In this document: positions 5,850 to 14,297 of the stretch, piece by piece | Layout: every line of letters begins with the position of its first letter | How positions within the stretch are numbered: the first letter of the stretch is position 1 | Source of the DNA: Bradyrhizobium sp. | GTDB taxonomy: Bacteria > Pseudomonadota > Alphaproteobacteria > Rhizobiales > Xanthobacteraceae | Assembly: GCA_028290305.1 (NCBI GenBank) | Contig: JAQGKC010000489.1 | Coordinates: 1 to 17,506 of the forward strand | Direction of reading: 5' to 3' | DNA: 17,506 bases | Position numbers and translations under genes: made by a program | Notes under the pieces: generated by a model | Database searches by the model: none | What the model saw: only the letters and a program-made list of their open reading frames with translations | Told to the model about the DNA's origin: nothing

Positions 5850-7004
5850 TCACTCGGCTGGAGCGACCTTCGGCGGCGGCGCCTTCAGCGGCTTATCCTG
5901 CCGCTTCGACCAGGAAATATAGTAGGCCACCGTGGTCATGATTGCGATCCCCGCGACGCTGACCAGAATCTGCGCCAGCACCGAGCCGGAGCTGAGCATC
6001 AGCGTGAAGTGCGCGACAAAGGACAGGAAGACGCCGACGCAGAAAACCGCCAGTGATTGCTGGCCGCAGACGATCGCCGGATCGAACACTCGCCACTCCA
6101 GCCCGGGCCAGGTCTTCGGCACGAACCTCACGACCATGATCACGATCACGACGAAGTGCAGGAAGCGATAGGGCGCCATGAACGTCTTGTCGTTGGGATT
6201 GAACGCTGCATACAGCCAGTTCGGAAGCATCGCGCCGAGGTCGGAAAATCGTCCGGCCATCGTCATGATCAGCGCGAAGATCAAATAAGCGATGCAGAAA
6301 TAGAGCGTGAATTTTGAATTGATGATTGCCGCCGCCTTCTTGGCGCCGCCGAGCGCGCACCACGAGCCGAAGACGAACAGCACCTGCCAGCAATAGGGAT
6401 CGAAGTACCAGTTGCCGGCGGGATAGGCCTGGAAATTCCAGCCGAACGTCCACGCCAACAGCCACAGCACGATCGAGGCCAGCATCGTCAGATCCGGCTG
6501 GCGCAGCATCAGCCACAGGACCGGAGGAAAGAATCCCATCAGCACGATGTAGAGCGGAAGCACGTCGAGATTGACCGGCTTGAATTTGAGCAGCAACCCC
6601 TGGCCGAGCGTCTCGGTGGCGTGGTCGACCAGGCCGGCCACATTGAACTCGTTGATGATCTCGGAATCGCCGAAGCGGCGGGCCAGGAAACTGATCGCAA
6701 CGATATAGATGACGAACAGAATGATATGGGCGACGTAGAGCTGCCAGACACGCTTGAACAGGCGAGTGGCGCCGACAATGACGCCGCGTTCGATCATCAT
6801 CCGCGCGTAGACGAAGGAGGCGGTATATCCGGAAATGAACACGAACAGGTCGGCGGCGTCCGAAAACCCGTAATTCCGCGTCGTGACCCAATTCATGATG
6901 TTATCGGGAATATGGTCCAGAAAAATTGCCCAGTTCGCGATCCCGCGAAACAGGTCAAGCCGGAGATCGCGTCCTTTTTCAGGGAGAGTTGCGTTGATTT
7001 TCAT
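5850..7004 (-). CDS. opgC: OpgC-family membrane acyltransferase (glucan succinylation)
   Basis: This 384-residue polytopic inner-membrane protein has about ten hydrophobic segments. The N-terminal RDLRLDLFRGIANWAIFLDH stretch (12-31) and the SDAADLFVFISGY motif that follows are hallmarks of the OpgC branch of acyltransferase-3 proteins. Family members transfer succinyl groups to osmoregulated periplasmic glucans; the exact glucan in this organism is inferred. I chose ATG at 7004 (MKINATLPEKGRDLR). The frame stays open to GTG at 7106, but the extra 34 residues do not look like the family. The ribosome site before 7004 is weak. The gene converges on the VOC gene with nine bases between stops and no clear terminator. 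Confidence 0.88.
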   Translation of the reverse strand: MKINATLPEKGRDLRLDLFRGIANWAIFLDHIPDNIMNWVTTRNYGFSDAADLFVFISGYTASFVYARMMIERGVIVGATRLFKRVWQLYVAHIILFVIYIVAISFLARRFGDSEIINEFNVAGLVDHATETLGQGLLLKFKPVNLDVLPLYIVLMGFFPPVLWLMLRQPDLTMLASIVLWLLAWTFGWNFQAYPAGNWYFDPYCWQVLFVFGSWCALGGAKKAAAIINSKFTLYFCIAYLIFALIMTMAGRFSDLGAMLPNWLYAAFNPNDKTFMAPYRFLHFVVIVIMVVRFVPKTWPGLEWRVFDPAIVCGQQSLAVFCVGVFLSFVAHFTLMLSSGSVLAQILVSVAGIAIMTTVAYYISWSKRQDKPLKAPPPKVAPAE

Positions 7005-7193
7005 GGGTGCCGATTCGAGATGATGTTTCGCGACAAAAAAGATCGAACAGAAGCCGGCCGGTCGGCCCGCCGGGCATTGCCACAGCGCAGCAATGACAAT
7101 TGTCACCGCGCAGCAGAATGACTATACCGGTCGGGAAGGGGTCACCTCCGAAGCAGGAATCGCCGATTCTCGAAGTTTGCTAAAGTACGGCTA

Positions 7194-7205
7194 TCCAGGC
7201 CTGGA
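7194..7205. promoter_or_regulatory. 12-bp palindrome upstream of the complex I subunit gene
   Basis: TCCAGGCCTGGA is a perfect palindrome 51 bases before the ATG, within the 252-base divergent region between opgC and the complex I gene. It may be an operator. A GC-rich 12-mer palindrome can also occur by chance. Nothing else recognisable was seen in this intergenic region. Confidence 0.2.
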
Positions 7206-7256
7206 CGTTACCTTCTCGTATCTCACTATCGCATTTCTCAGAGGATCCTGCCATCC

Positions 7257-7562
7257 ATGACCGCCCGCATTTTTAAGCCCGCCAAAAACGCGATGCAATC
7301 CGGCAGGGCCGAGACCCGGGAGTGGCAGCTCGACTACGAACCCGAACAACCCCGCGCCATCGAGCCCTTGATGGGGTGGACCTCGTCCGGCGACATGAAG
7401 CAGCAGATCACCCTCCACTTCGACACCAAGGAAGAGGCGGTGGCGTATTGCGAGCGCAAGGGCACTTCCTACCAGGTCATCGAGCCGAAGGATTCGGCGC
7501 ACCGCCAGATCGCCTATGCCGACAATTTCGCGTTCCGGCGCGGCGAACCCTGGACCCATTAG
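7257..7562 (+). CDS. NDUFS4-like NADH dehydrogenase (complex I) accessory subunit
   Basis: This 101-residue soluble protein belongs to the ETC complex I subunit family, the bacterial counterpart of the mitochondrial 18-kDa NDUFS4 subunit, which is typical of alphaproteobacteria. Visible family features are the N-terminal RIFKPAKNAMQSG, the WQLDYEPE strand, the MGWTSSGDMKQQITLHFDTKEEA segment and the C-terminal YADNFAFRRGEPWTH end. It is expected on the peripheral arm of complex I near the NADH-oxidising module, aiding stability. AGAGGA lies about nine bases before the ATG. It stands alone, outside any nuo cluster, as is usual for this gene in the group. Confidence 0.92.
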   Translation: MTARIFKPAKNAMQSGRAETREWQLDYEPEQPRAIEPLMGWTSSGDMKQQITLHFDTKEEAVAYCERKGTSYQVIEPKDSAHRQIAYADNFAFRRGEPWTH

Positions 7563-7571
7563 AAGGGGCCC

Positions 7572-7676
7572 AAGAACCGGGCCCAAGAACCTGGCCCACC
7601 CAAGAACCTGGCTCGCCCAAGAACCTGGCCCGCCCAAGAACCGGGCAGAAGAACCGGGCCAACCGGAAGAACAGGG
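7572..7676. repeat. Degenerate tandem repeats (AAGAACCKGG core, mostly 17-bp period)
   Basis: Seven copies of AAGAACCTGG/AAGAACCGGG (last copy AAGAACAGGG) start at 7572, 7585, 7602, 7619, 7636, 7649 and 7667, so the spacings are 13, 17, 17, 17, 13 and 18. The block begins ten bases after the complex I subunit stop, inside the 253-base gap before mccB. It could be read in several frames but has no start site or coding look. No function can be given; the rest of the gap shows nothing recognisable. Confidence 0.85.
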
Positions 7677-7800
7677 CCCAGGGTGCATATTTCGGCGGAG
7701 CCGGCGGATCGAAAGTGAGGGTTGCCTAAGGCTGCGGCGCAGTGACACCATGGCGCACGCCCGAAGTCCCGATTGCGGCGCACCATAATCCACCGAAGGC

Positions 7801-7828
7801 CATGCCGCTCCATTCATGCCGCTCCATT
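7801..7828 (+). repeat. 14-bp direct duplication across the mccB start codon
   Basis: CATGCCGCTCCATT occurs twice in immediate succession (7801-7814 and 7815-7828). Each copy contains an ATG. Because 14 is not a multiple of three, the first ATG (7802) is out of frame with mccB and opens an 11-codon ORF ending at TAG 7835-7837. The GAAGG run lies directly before the first ATG. Confidence 0.95.
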
Positions 7829-9420
7829 CCAGCATAGACCCCGCCTCGTCCGATTTTTCGCGTAACGCGGAAGCCATGCGTACGCTCGTTGCCGAGCTGC
7901 GCGACAAGCTCGCCCTGGTCGCCGGCGGCGGCGGCGAGGTGTCGCGGGCGCGTCATGTGTCGCGCGGCAAGATGCTGGCGCGCCAGCGGGTGGATCTCCT
8001 GATCGATCCCGGAACGGCATTTCTCGAATTGTCTCCGCTCGCCGCTCACGGCCTCTATGGCGGCGACGTGCATTCGGCCAGCATCATTACCGGGGTCGGA
8101 CGGATCTCGGGACGCGAATGCGTCATCGTCGCCAACGATGCCACCATCAAGGGCGGCACTTACTATCCCATGACGGTGAAGAAGCATCTGCGCGCGCAGG
8201 ACATTGCGCGGCAGAACAATCTGCCCTGCGTCTACATGGTGGATTCCGGCGGCGCCTTCCTGCCGATGCAGGATGAGATCTTCCCCGACGAGCGGCATTT
8301 CGGCCGCATCTTCTACAATCAGGCGCAGATGTCGGCCTCGGGCATCCCGCAGATCGCAATTGTCATGGGCTCGTGCACCGCGGGGGGCGCCTATGTGCCG
8401 GCGATGTCGGACGAGAGCATCATCGTGCGCAATCAGGGCACCATCTTTCTCGGCGGCCCGCCGCTGGTGAAGGCTGCGACGGGCGAGGTGGTGACGGCGG
8501 AAGAGCTCGGCGGCGCCGACGTGCATTCCCGCCAATCCGGCGTCACCGATCACTATGCACAAAACGACGCCCATGCGATCGGGATCGCGCGACGTATCGT
8601 CGCAACATTGAAGCCGCGGCCCGGTGCGGCGCTTAACATGCGCGAGGTACGCGAGCCCTTGTTCAAGGCCCAAGACATCTACGGCGTCGTGCCGACCGAG
8701 GGCAGAAAGCCCTTCGATGTCCGCGACATCATCGCGCGTGTGGTGGACGGTTCCGAATTCGACGAGTTCAAGAAGCTCTATGGCCAGACCCTGATCTGCG
8801 GTTTTGCCCATATCTTTGGATATCCGGTCGGCATCATCGCCAACAACGGCATTCTGTTCAGCGAGAGCTCGCTGAAGGGCGCGCACTTCATCGAACTATG
8901 CTGCCAGCGCAATATCCCGCTGGTGTTCCTGCAAAACATCACGGGCTTCATGGTCGGCAAGAAATACGAGGCCGGCGGCATCGCGCGCGACGGCGCCAAA
9001 TTGGTGACTGCGGTTGCCACCGCCGGTGTCCCGAAATTCACCGTCGTGATCGGCGGTTCCTACGGTGCCGGCAATTACGGCATGTGCGGGCGCGCCTACA
9101 GCCCGCGCTTCCTCTGGATGTGGCCGAACGCGCGTATCTCGGTGATGGGCGGCGAGCAGGCCTCGATGGTGCTGAGCCAGGTCCGGCGCGACAATATCGA
9201 GGCCAAGGGCGAGAGCTGGCCGGCGGCGGAGGAAGAGACATTCCGCAAGCCGATCCGCGACCAGTATGAAAGCCAGGGCAATCCCTACTACGCGACCGCA
9301 AGACTCTGGGACGACGGCGTGATCGATCCGGCCGACACGCGGCTGGTGCTGGGTCTTGGTCTGTCGGCCGCAGCGAACGCGCCGATCGAGCCGACGAAGT
9401 TCGGCCTGTTCAGGATGTGA
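7816..9420 (+). CDS. mccB: 3-methylcrotonyl-CoA carboxylase beta (carboxyltransferase) subunit
   Basis: This 534-residue subunit transfers CO2 from biotin to 3-methylcrotonyl-CoA in leucine breakdown. The full crotonase-fold carboxyltransferase pair is present: in the N-half [16 protein letters not shown] (111-126), [11 protein letters not shown] (144-154) and [16 protein letters not shown] (185-200), and in the C-half [15 protein letters not shown] and [20 protein letters not shown]. Length and motifs fit MCC rather than propionyl- or acetyl-CoA carboxylase. A geranyl-CoA carboxylase is possible but less likely next to HMG-CoA lyase. ATG at 7816 starts the conserved-looking [11 protein letters not shown] sequence. 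The start region is duplicated and the nearest purine run (GAAGG) is 16 bases away. The stop overlaps or abuts the mccA start, showing translational coupling. Confidence 0.93.
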   Translation: MPLHSSIDPASSDFSRNAEAMRTLVAELRDKLALVAGGGGEVSRARHVSRGKMLARQRVDLLIDPGTAFLELSPLAAHGLYGGDVHSASIITGVGRISGRECVIVANDATIKGGTYYPMTVKKHLRAQDIARQNNLPCVYMVDSGGAFLPMQDEIFPDERHFGRIFYNQAQMSASGIPQIAIVMGSCTAGGAYVPAMSDESIIVRNQGTIFLGGPPLVKAATGEVVTAEELGGADVHSRQSGVTDHYAQNDAHAIGIARRIVATLKPRPGAALNMREVREPLFKAQDIYGVVPTEGRKPFDVRDIIARVVDGSEFDEFKKLYGQTLICGFAHIFGYPVGIIANNGILFSESSLKGAHFIELCCQRNIPLVFLQNITGFMVGKKYEAGGIARDGAKLVTAVATAGVPKFTVVIGGSYGAGNYGMCGRAYSPRFLWMWPNARISVMGGEQASMVLSQVRRDNIEAKGESWPAAEEETFRKPIRDQYESQGNPYYATARLWDDGVIDPADTRLVLGLGLSAAANAPIEPTKFGLFRM

Positions 9421-9422
9421 CG

Positions 9423-11447
9423 ATGGATCGGGCCAAGCTCTACCGGCGCTTCCGCACACTTCTGATCGCCAATCGCGGCGAGATCGCCTGTCGCGTGATC
9501 CGCACCGCAAGCGCCATGGGGCTGCGCACGGTCGCGGTCTATTCCGAGGCCGACCGCGGTGCCATGCATGTCGCCATGGCCGACGAGGCCGTCCTCCTGG
9601 GGCCGGCGCGGGCGCGCGACAGCTATCTCAACATCGAGACGTTGATCGAGGCGGCGCGGCGGACCGGCGCCGAAGCCGTGCATCCCGGCTACGGATTTCT
9701 GTCCGAAAATGCCGAGTTCGCGAATGCCTGCCTGCAGGCCGGCCTGGTGTTCGTCGGCCCGACCGTCGACATGATGACCGCAATGGGCTCGAAATCCGGC
9801 TCCAAGGCTTTGATGGAAAAATCCGACGTGCCGCTGGTGCCGGGCTATCATGGCGAGGCCCAGGACGAGGCGACGCTTGCAAAGGCCGCTGGCAAGATCG
9901 GCTTTCCGGTGCTGGTGAAGGCCTCCGCGGGTGGCGGCGGCCGCGGCATGCGCGTGGTGCGTTCGGCGGCGGAGCTGGCGCCGGCGATCATCAGCGCCAA
10001 GCGCGAGGCCAAGGCGGCGTTCGGCGACGACCGCATGCTGATCGAACGATATGTCGACAATCCCAGGCATATCGAGGTGCAGGTGATCGGCGACAGCCAC
10101 GGCAATCTCCTGTCGCTGTTCGAGCGCGAATGCACGCTGCAGCGGCGGCACCAGAAGGTGGTCGAGGAGGCGCCGTCGCCCACCCTCGATGCGGCACAGC
10201 GCGAGACCGTCAGCGCCGCCGCGCGCAAGGCGGCCGGCGCGGTCGGCTATGTCGGCGCCGGCACCATCGAATTCGTCTCCGACGGCAAGGATGTGTTCTT
10301 CATCGAGATGAACACGCGCCTGCAGGTCGAGCACCCCGTGACCGAGCTGATCACCGGCATCGACCTCGTGGAATGGCAGTTGCGGGTCGCGTTCGGCGAG
10401 CAACTGCCGCTCAAGCAGGACCAAATAAGAATGAACGGCCACGCCGTCGAGGCGCGGGTCTATGCGGAGAATCCGGCCAAAAACTTCATGCCCTCGGTCG
10501 GCAAAATCCGAACCTGGCGCACGCCAGACGCCGTCAACGGTCTGCGCATCGATGCCGGTTACCGTGAAGGCGATACGGTATCACCCTATTACGACGCGAT
10601 GCTCGCCAAGGTGATTGCCTGGGCGCCGACGCGGCAGGCGGCGATCGAGCGGCTCGACCGGGGATTGCAGCAAACCGACATTCGCGGCGTCGTCACCAAC
10701 ATTCCCTTCCTGTCGGCGCTGTTGACCCATCCGGCGGTGGCCGCCAACACGATCGATACAGGTTTTATTGAACGCGAATTGAAGACCCTGACGCCGGCCC
10801 CGGACGCCCCCGGCGATCTCGAACTTTGCGCCGCGGTGGCGGCGATTCTGGTCGAGGAGCAAAACGCCGTGCAGGCTGAGGCGCATACGCCATGGCATAC
10901 GTTCGGCTGGATGCCGGTCGGCCGGCGGCAGCGGGTGTTTTCCTTCCGCCAAGGGCAGGGCCAAGGGCAGCGGCAGGTGTCCGAGCAGAAGGTCACGCTG
11001 ATTTACGGCAACGGGCCGTCGCTGCTGGCGATCGGCGACCGCGAACTCCCGTTTGCTTCGTCGGTGAGCGATGACGGCGGATTCGATCTCATCCTCGATG
11101 GCGTCAAATCCCGCGTGGTCGCCGTGATCGAAGGCCACGAGCTCTATTTGCGGACACGCAACGGACGGTTCGAGCTGCATTGGGTCGATCCGTTCGGCGG
11201 CGACGATGAAGAGCAGGTCGGTGAGGACAAGATCGCGGCGCCCTTGCCGGGCACCGTCGTCGCGGTGCTGGCGGAAGCGGGCGCCATGCTCGAGAAAGGC
11301 GCGCCGATCCTGACGCTCGAGGTCATGAAGATGGAGCAGACCCTGCGCGCGCCGTTCGCGGGCGTGTTGAAAGCCATCAAATGCAAGGTCGGCGACATCG
11401 TGCAGGAAGGCGTCGAACTCGCCGAAGTCGAGCCGGTAGGGTCGTGA
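9423..11447 (+). CDS. mccA: 3-methylcrotonyl-CoA carboxylase alpha (biotin carboxylase/carrier) subunit
   Basis: This 674-residue subunit carboxylates its own biotin with ATP and bicarbonate for the partner MccB. It carries an N-terminal biotin carboxylase domain with LLIANRGEIACRVIRT, the HPGYGFLSENAEFA motif, the ATP-grasp loop KASAGGGGRGMRVV, ERECTLQRRHQKVVEEAPSP and FIEMNTRLQVEHPVTE. The linker BT region follows, and a C-terminal biotinyl domain has EVMKME with the acceptor lysine near 636. AGGA lies seven bases before ATG 9423, so I prefer it; GTG at 9417 overlapping the mccB stop would add two residues. The organisation is the standard MCC alpha type. HMG-CoA lyase follows after seven bases. 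Confidence 0.93.
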   Translation: MDRAKLYRRFRTLLIANRGEIACRVIRTASAMGLRTVAVYSEADRGAMHVAMADEAVLLGPARARDSYLNIETLIEAARRTGAEAVHPGYGFLSENAEFANACLQAGLVFVGPTVDMMTAMGSKSGSKALMEKSDVPLVPGYHGEAQDEATLAKAAGKIGFPVLVKASAGGGGRGMRVVRSAAELAPAIISAKREAKAAFGDDRMLIERYVDNPRHIEVQVIGDSHGNLLSLFERECTLQRRHQKVVEEAPSPTLDAAQRETVSAAARKAAGAVGYVGAGTIEFVSDGKDVFFIEMNTRLQVEHPVTELITGIDLVEWQLRVAFGEQLPLKQDQIRMNGHAVEARVYAENPAKNFMPSVGKIRTWRTPDAVNGLRIDAGYREGDTVSPYYDAMLAKVIAWAPTRQAAIERLDRGLQQTDIRGVVTNIPFLSALLTHPAVAANTIDTGFIERELKTLTPAPDAPGDLELCAAVAAILVEEQNAVQAEAHTPWHTFGWMPVGRRQRVFSFRQGQGQGQRQVSEQKVTLIYGNGPSLLAIGDRELPFASSVSDDGGFDLILDGVKSRVVAVIEGHELYLRTRNGRFELHWVDPFGGDDEEQVGEDKIAAPLPGTVVAVLAEAGAMLEKGAPILTLEVMKMEQTLRAPFAGVLKAIKCKVGDIVQEGVELAEVEPVGS

Positions 11448-11454
11448 GGCCGTA

Positions 11455-12366
11455 ATGAGCGACACCGTGTGCATCGTCGAAATGGGGGCCCGCGACGGCC
11501 TGCAGAACGAGAAGACGCCCGTCAGCGTGACCGATCGTATCGCCTTCATCAAAGCGCTGATCGGCGCCGGTCTGCACACCGTCGAAGTCGGGGCGTTCGT
11601 CTCGCCGAAAGCGATCCCGCAAATGATCGGCTCGGATGAGGTGCTGCGCGGGGTCAGCGATCTGCCCGGCGAGTTTCACGTGCTGGTGCCGAACGAAAAG
11701 GGCTATGAGGCTGCGCGCGCCGCGAGTGCCAAGGTGGTTTCGGTGTTCGCCTCGGCCTCGGAGGGATTTTCCCGCGCTAACATCAATTGCTCGATTGCCG
11801 AATCGATCGCGCGCTTCAAGCCGGTGGTGGCCCGCGCCCAGGCCGACGGCGTCAAGGTGCGCGGCTATGTCTCCTGCGTGCTCGGCTGTCCCTTCGACGG
11901 CGAGGTCAAGCCGCAGGCCGTCGCCGATATCGCCAAGAAGCTATGGGATCTCGGCTGCTACGAGATTTCGCTCGGCGACACCATCGGCGTCGGCACGCCC
12001 ATGAAGGCCAAGGAGATGCTGCGCGCGGTCGCCGCGCATGTGCCGGCGGCAAATCTGGCGATGCATTTTCACGACACCTACGGACAGGCGCTCGCCAATC
12101 TCTATGCGGGGATGGAAGAGGGCGTGCGCGTGATCGACGCCGCCGCCGGAGGCTTGGGCGGCTGCCCCTTCGCGCCAGGCGCCACCGGCAACGTCGCAAC
12201 CGAGGACGTCGTCTACATGCTGGAGGGCATGGGGATCAGGACCGGCGTCGACATGAACCGGCTGGTCGCGGCCACCAACGAGATCACCCGGCTGATCGGA
12301 CGCGCGCCCGCCAGCCGCGTGGCGAATGCGATCAATGCGAAGAGACGCGCAGGGAGCAGCAAATAG
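11455..12366 (+). CDS. mvaB: Hydroxymethylglutaryl-CoA lyase
   Basis: This 303-residue TIM-barrel lyase cleaves 3-hydroxy-3-methylglutaryl-CoA to acetyl-CoA and acetoacetate, the last step of leucine catabolism. Visible signatures are the N-terminal EMGARDGLQNEK (9-20), ISLGDTIGVGTP (171-182), metal-ligand HFHDTYGQALAN (204-215) and the GLGGCPFAPGATGN active-site loop with catalytic Cys 237. GAGG lies seven bases upstream of the ATG and the gene follows mccA with a seven-base gap, so it is co-transcribed. Isovaleryl-CoA dehydrogenase and methylglutaconyl-CoA hydratase genes are not in the window and must be encoded elsewhere. The stop codon sits in the loop of a perfect 10-bp hairpin shared with the convergent TRAP operon. 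Confidence 0.94.
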   Translation: MSDTVCIVEMGARDGLQNEKTPVSVTDRIAFIKALIGAGLHTVEVGAFVSPKAIPQMIGSDEVLRGVSDLPGEFHVLVPNEKGYEAARAASAKVVSVFASASEGFSRANINCSIAESIARFKPVVARAQADGVKVRGYVSCVLGCPFDGEVKPQAVADIAKKLWDLGCYEISLGDTIGVGTPMKAKEMLRAVAAHVPAANLAMHFHDTYGQALANLYAGMEEGVRVIDAAAGGLGGCPFAPGATGNVATEDVVYMLEGMGIRTGVDMNRLVAATNEITRLIGRAPASRVANAINAKRRAGSSK

Positions 12367-12379
12367 ATCTGCTGCTCCC
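12352..12379. terminator. Perfect 10-bp stem-loop between convergent mvaB and dctM
   Basis: GGGAGCAGCA and TGCTGCTCCC pair perfectly around an eight-base loop that holds the mvaB TAG. The position between two convergent operons fits a bidirectional transcription end or RNA 3'-end protector. No T-run follows in either direction, so Rho-independent activity is uncertain. Confidence 0.6.
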
Positions 12380-12387
12380 GATCCGCT

Positions 12388-13746
12388 TTACCTGCTGCCA
12401 TCCACGCCCAGGATGAGATCGGGCAGCCCGGTGGAAATCCCCGGCAGGAAGCACAGCAAGAGCACGGCCACCATCATCAGCAGCACGAACGGCAGCGTGC
12501 CCCAGATCACCTCGCTCAAGGGAATGTCGGGCGCGACATTGCGGATCACGAAGATATTCAAGCCGACCGGCGGGTGAATCAGCCCCATCTCCATCACGAT
12601 GGTCATCACGACACCGAACCAGATGATATCGAAATGCGCCGCGCGAAGCGGCGGCAGGACGATCGGTGCGGTCATCAGGATGATCGAGACCGGCGGCAAG
12701 AAGAAGCCGAGCACCACGACCATGACGAGGATCGCCGCCAACAATCCCCAACGCGGCAGCTGCATCGCCACGATCGCTTCCGCGGCCGACTGCGAGATGT
12801 GCAGATAGCTCATCACGTAGGAATAGAGCAGCGACATGCCGATGATCATCATCAGCATGGTGGATTCGCGGATCGTCGCTTGCAGGATCGGGGCGAGATC
12901 GGTCGGCCGCCACACGCCGTAGATCAGCGCAATGAGCGCCAGCGCCAGCAGCCCGCCGAGTCCGGCCGTTTCCGAAGGCGTCGCGTAACCGCCATAGAGC
13001 GCGATCATCACCCCGGTCAGGAGCAGCACGAAGGGGGCCACCCGCGGCAACGTGTTGAAGCGCTGTGCCAGCGTGTACTCGTCACGGGTCAGAATGGCCG
13101 ACGCCGTGCCGCTCTTGGCATAGGCGACTTTCGCGGTCTCATATTCGCTGCGAAAACGCAACACGGCGTAGATGCCGAACAGCGTAACCAGCAGCAGGCC
13201 TGGACCGATGCCGGCAAGGAACAGCCGGCCGAGCGATTTCTCGGCCGCGACCGCGAACAGGATCATGGTGATCGAGGGCGGCAACAGGATGCCGAGAGTT
13301 CCGCCGGCGGCGATGATGCCGGCGGCGAAGCCGCCCGAATAACCGCGCTTGCGCATTTCGGGGATGCCGGCCGAACCGATCGCCGAGCAGGTGGCGGGCG
13401 AGGAGCCGGCCATGGCGGCGAACAGCGCGCAGGCGAACACGTTGGCGACGCCAAGGCCTCCGGGGACGCGATGCAGCCACGCATGCAATGCCGAATAGAG
13501 ATCCTGGCCCGCACGCGACCGTCCGATCGCCGCGCCTTTCAGGATGAACAGCGGGATCGACAGTAGCGTGATCGAGGCCATTTCCTCATAGACGTTCTGC
13601 GTCACCGTATCGAGCGAGGCCGCGGGCATATAGATGCCCATGAACACGAGCGCGACGGCGCCGAGCGCGAACGCGATCGGCATGCCGGAAAACATCGCAA
13701 ACAAGGTCGCCAGCCCATAACTCAGGCCGATACCGAATACCGTCAT
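12388..13746 (-). CDS. dctM: TRAP transporter large permease subunit (DctM family)
   Basis: This 452-residue membrane protein forms the ion-coupled translocation unit of a TRAP transporter. It shows the DctM pattern: a hydrophobic start MTVFGIGLSYGLATLFAMFS, the PLFILKGAAI segment, the SSPATCSAIGSAGIPEMRKRGY loop, the GGTLGILLPPSITMILF helical hairpin and a second half with LPPVSIILMTAPIVLPPL and MGLIHPPVGLNIFVI. About a dozen membrane helices are expected. The start is ATG 13746, overlapping the dctQ stop in an ATGA junction with GGAGCG upstream. The frame runs open further upstream, but that part overlaps dctQ and is not family-like. The substrate is unknown. Confidence 0.93.
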   Translation of the reverse strand: MTVFGIGLSYGLATLFAMFSGMPIAFALGAVALVFMGIYMPAASLDTVTQNVYEEMASITLLSIPLFILKGAAIGRSRAGQDLYSALHAWLHRVPGGLGVANVFACALFAAMAGSSPATCSAIGSAGIPEMRKRGYSGGFAAGIIAAGGTLGILLPPSITMILFAVAAEKSLGRLFLAGIGPGLLLVTLFGIYAVLRFRSEYETAKVAYAKSGTASAILTRDEYTLAQRFNTLPRVAPFVLLLTGVMIALYGGYATPSETAGLGGLLALALIALIYGVWRPTDLAPILQATIRESTMLMMIIGMSLLYSYVMSYLHISQSAAEAIVAMQLPRWGLLAAILVMVVVLGFFLPPVSIILMTAPIVLPPLRAAHFDIIWFGVVMTIVMEMGLIHPPVGLNIFVIRNVAPDIPLSEVIWGTLPFVLLMMVAVLLLCFLPGISTGLPDLILGVDGSR

Positions 13747-14297
13747 CGACGTGGCGCTCCAGCCAGCGGAATGATGATCTGAAGGAGGATCTGCGCACAG
13801 AGCAGGGTCATGCCGCAGGCCATCAGGCCATAGGGGATCGCCAGGGGCGGCGACCACATCGAGTTGGAAACCTGGCCGTCGGTCCACGCTTCGTAGGTCA
13901 GCGTCCACGATTTCCAGGCGAAGAAACTGCAAAACAAAAAGCTTGCCACGTCGACGAGCCAGAGACGAATGCGGTTCGCCAAGGGTGACAGCAATCCCAC
14001 GAACGCCTCGATGCCGATGTGGCCGCGCTGCTGTTGGACATAGGCCGCCGTCATGAAGGTGGCGCCGACCAAAAGAAACACGGCCGCTTCGTCCTGCCAA
14101 TAATTGGCAGCCTGAAACAGCGCCCGTCCCAGCACGCTGTAGCTCAACACCGCGCAGGCGGCGATCAGCGCCAGCGCGGCGAGGACGACGATGACGATGT
14201 TGACCAACGCAAGGGCACGCGCGAGAGACGCCACGAGCGCATTGCCCGTGGCGTCCTTTGAAATGCCATCACCGTCGCGAACAGGTGCGTGCATCAT
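13743..14297 (-). CDS. dctQ: TRAP transporter small permease subunit (DctQ family)
   Basis: This protein of about 184 residues has four hydrophobic segments: around VNIVIVVLAALALIAACAVL, WQDEAAVFLLVGATFMTAAY, LWLVDVASFLFCSFFAWKSW and IPYGLMACGMTLLCAQILLQ. The spacing is typical of DctQ, including the amphipathic GHIGIEAFVGLLSP link. It scaffolds the large permease in the inner membrane. Two adjacent ATG codons (14297 and 14294) overlap the dctP stop; I took the first. The frame is open to 14393 but that extension would lie inside dctP. Both neighbours overlap by four bases, so the three genes are translationally coupled. Confidence 0.88.
   Translation of the reverse strand: MMHAPVRDGDGISKDATGNALVASLARALALVNIVIVVLAALALIAACAVLSYSVLGRALFQAANYWQDEAAVFLLVGATFMTAAYVQQQRGHIGIEAFVGLLSPLANRIRLWLVDVASFLFCSFFAWKSWTLTYEAWTDGQVSNSMWSPPLAIPYGLMACGMTLLCAQILLQIIIPLAGAPRR

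Noticed and set aside
7191..7907. A minus-strand 238-codon frame with repeated GSWAxxLG units
   Set aside because: It only reads the intergenic 17-bp repeats and antisense parts of two real genes; no ribosome site or family.
9288..10442. A 384-codon minus-strand frame antisense to mccA/mccB
   Set aside because: Antisense shadow of two enzymes with complete motifs.
12574..13566. A 330-codon plus-strand Asp/Arg/His-rich frame opposite dctM
   Set aside because: Antisense of transmembrane codons gives charged low-complexity sequence; there is no family match.
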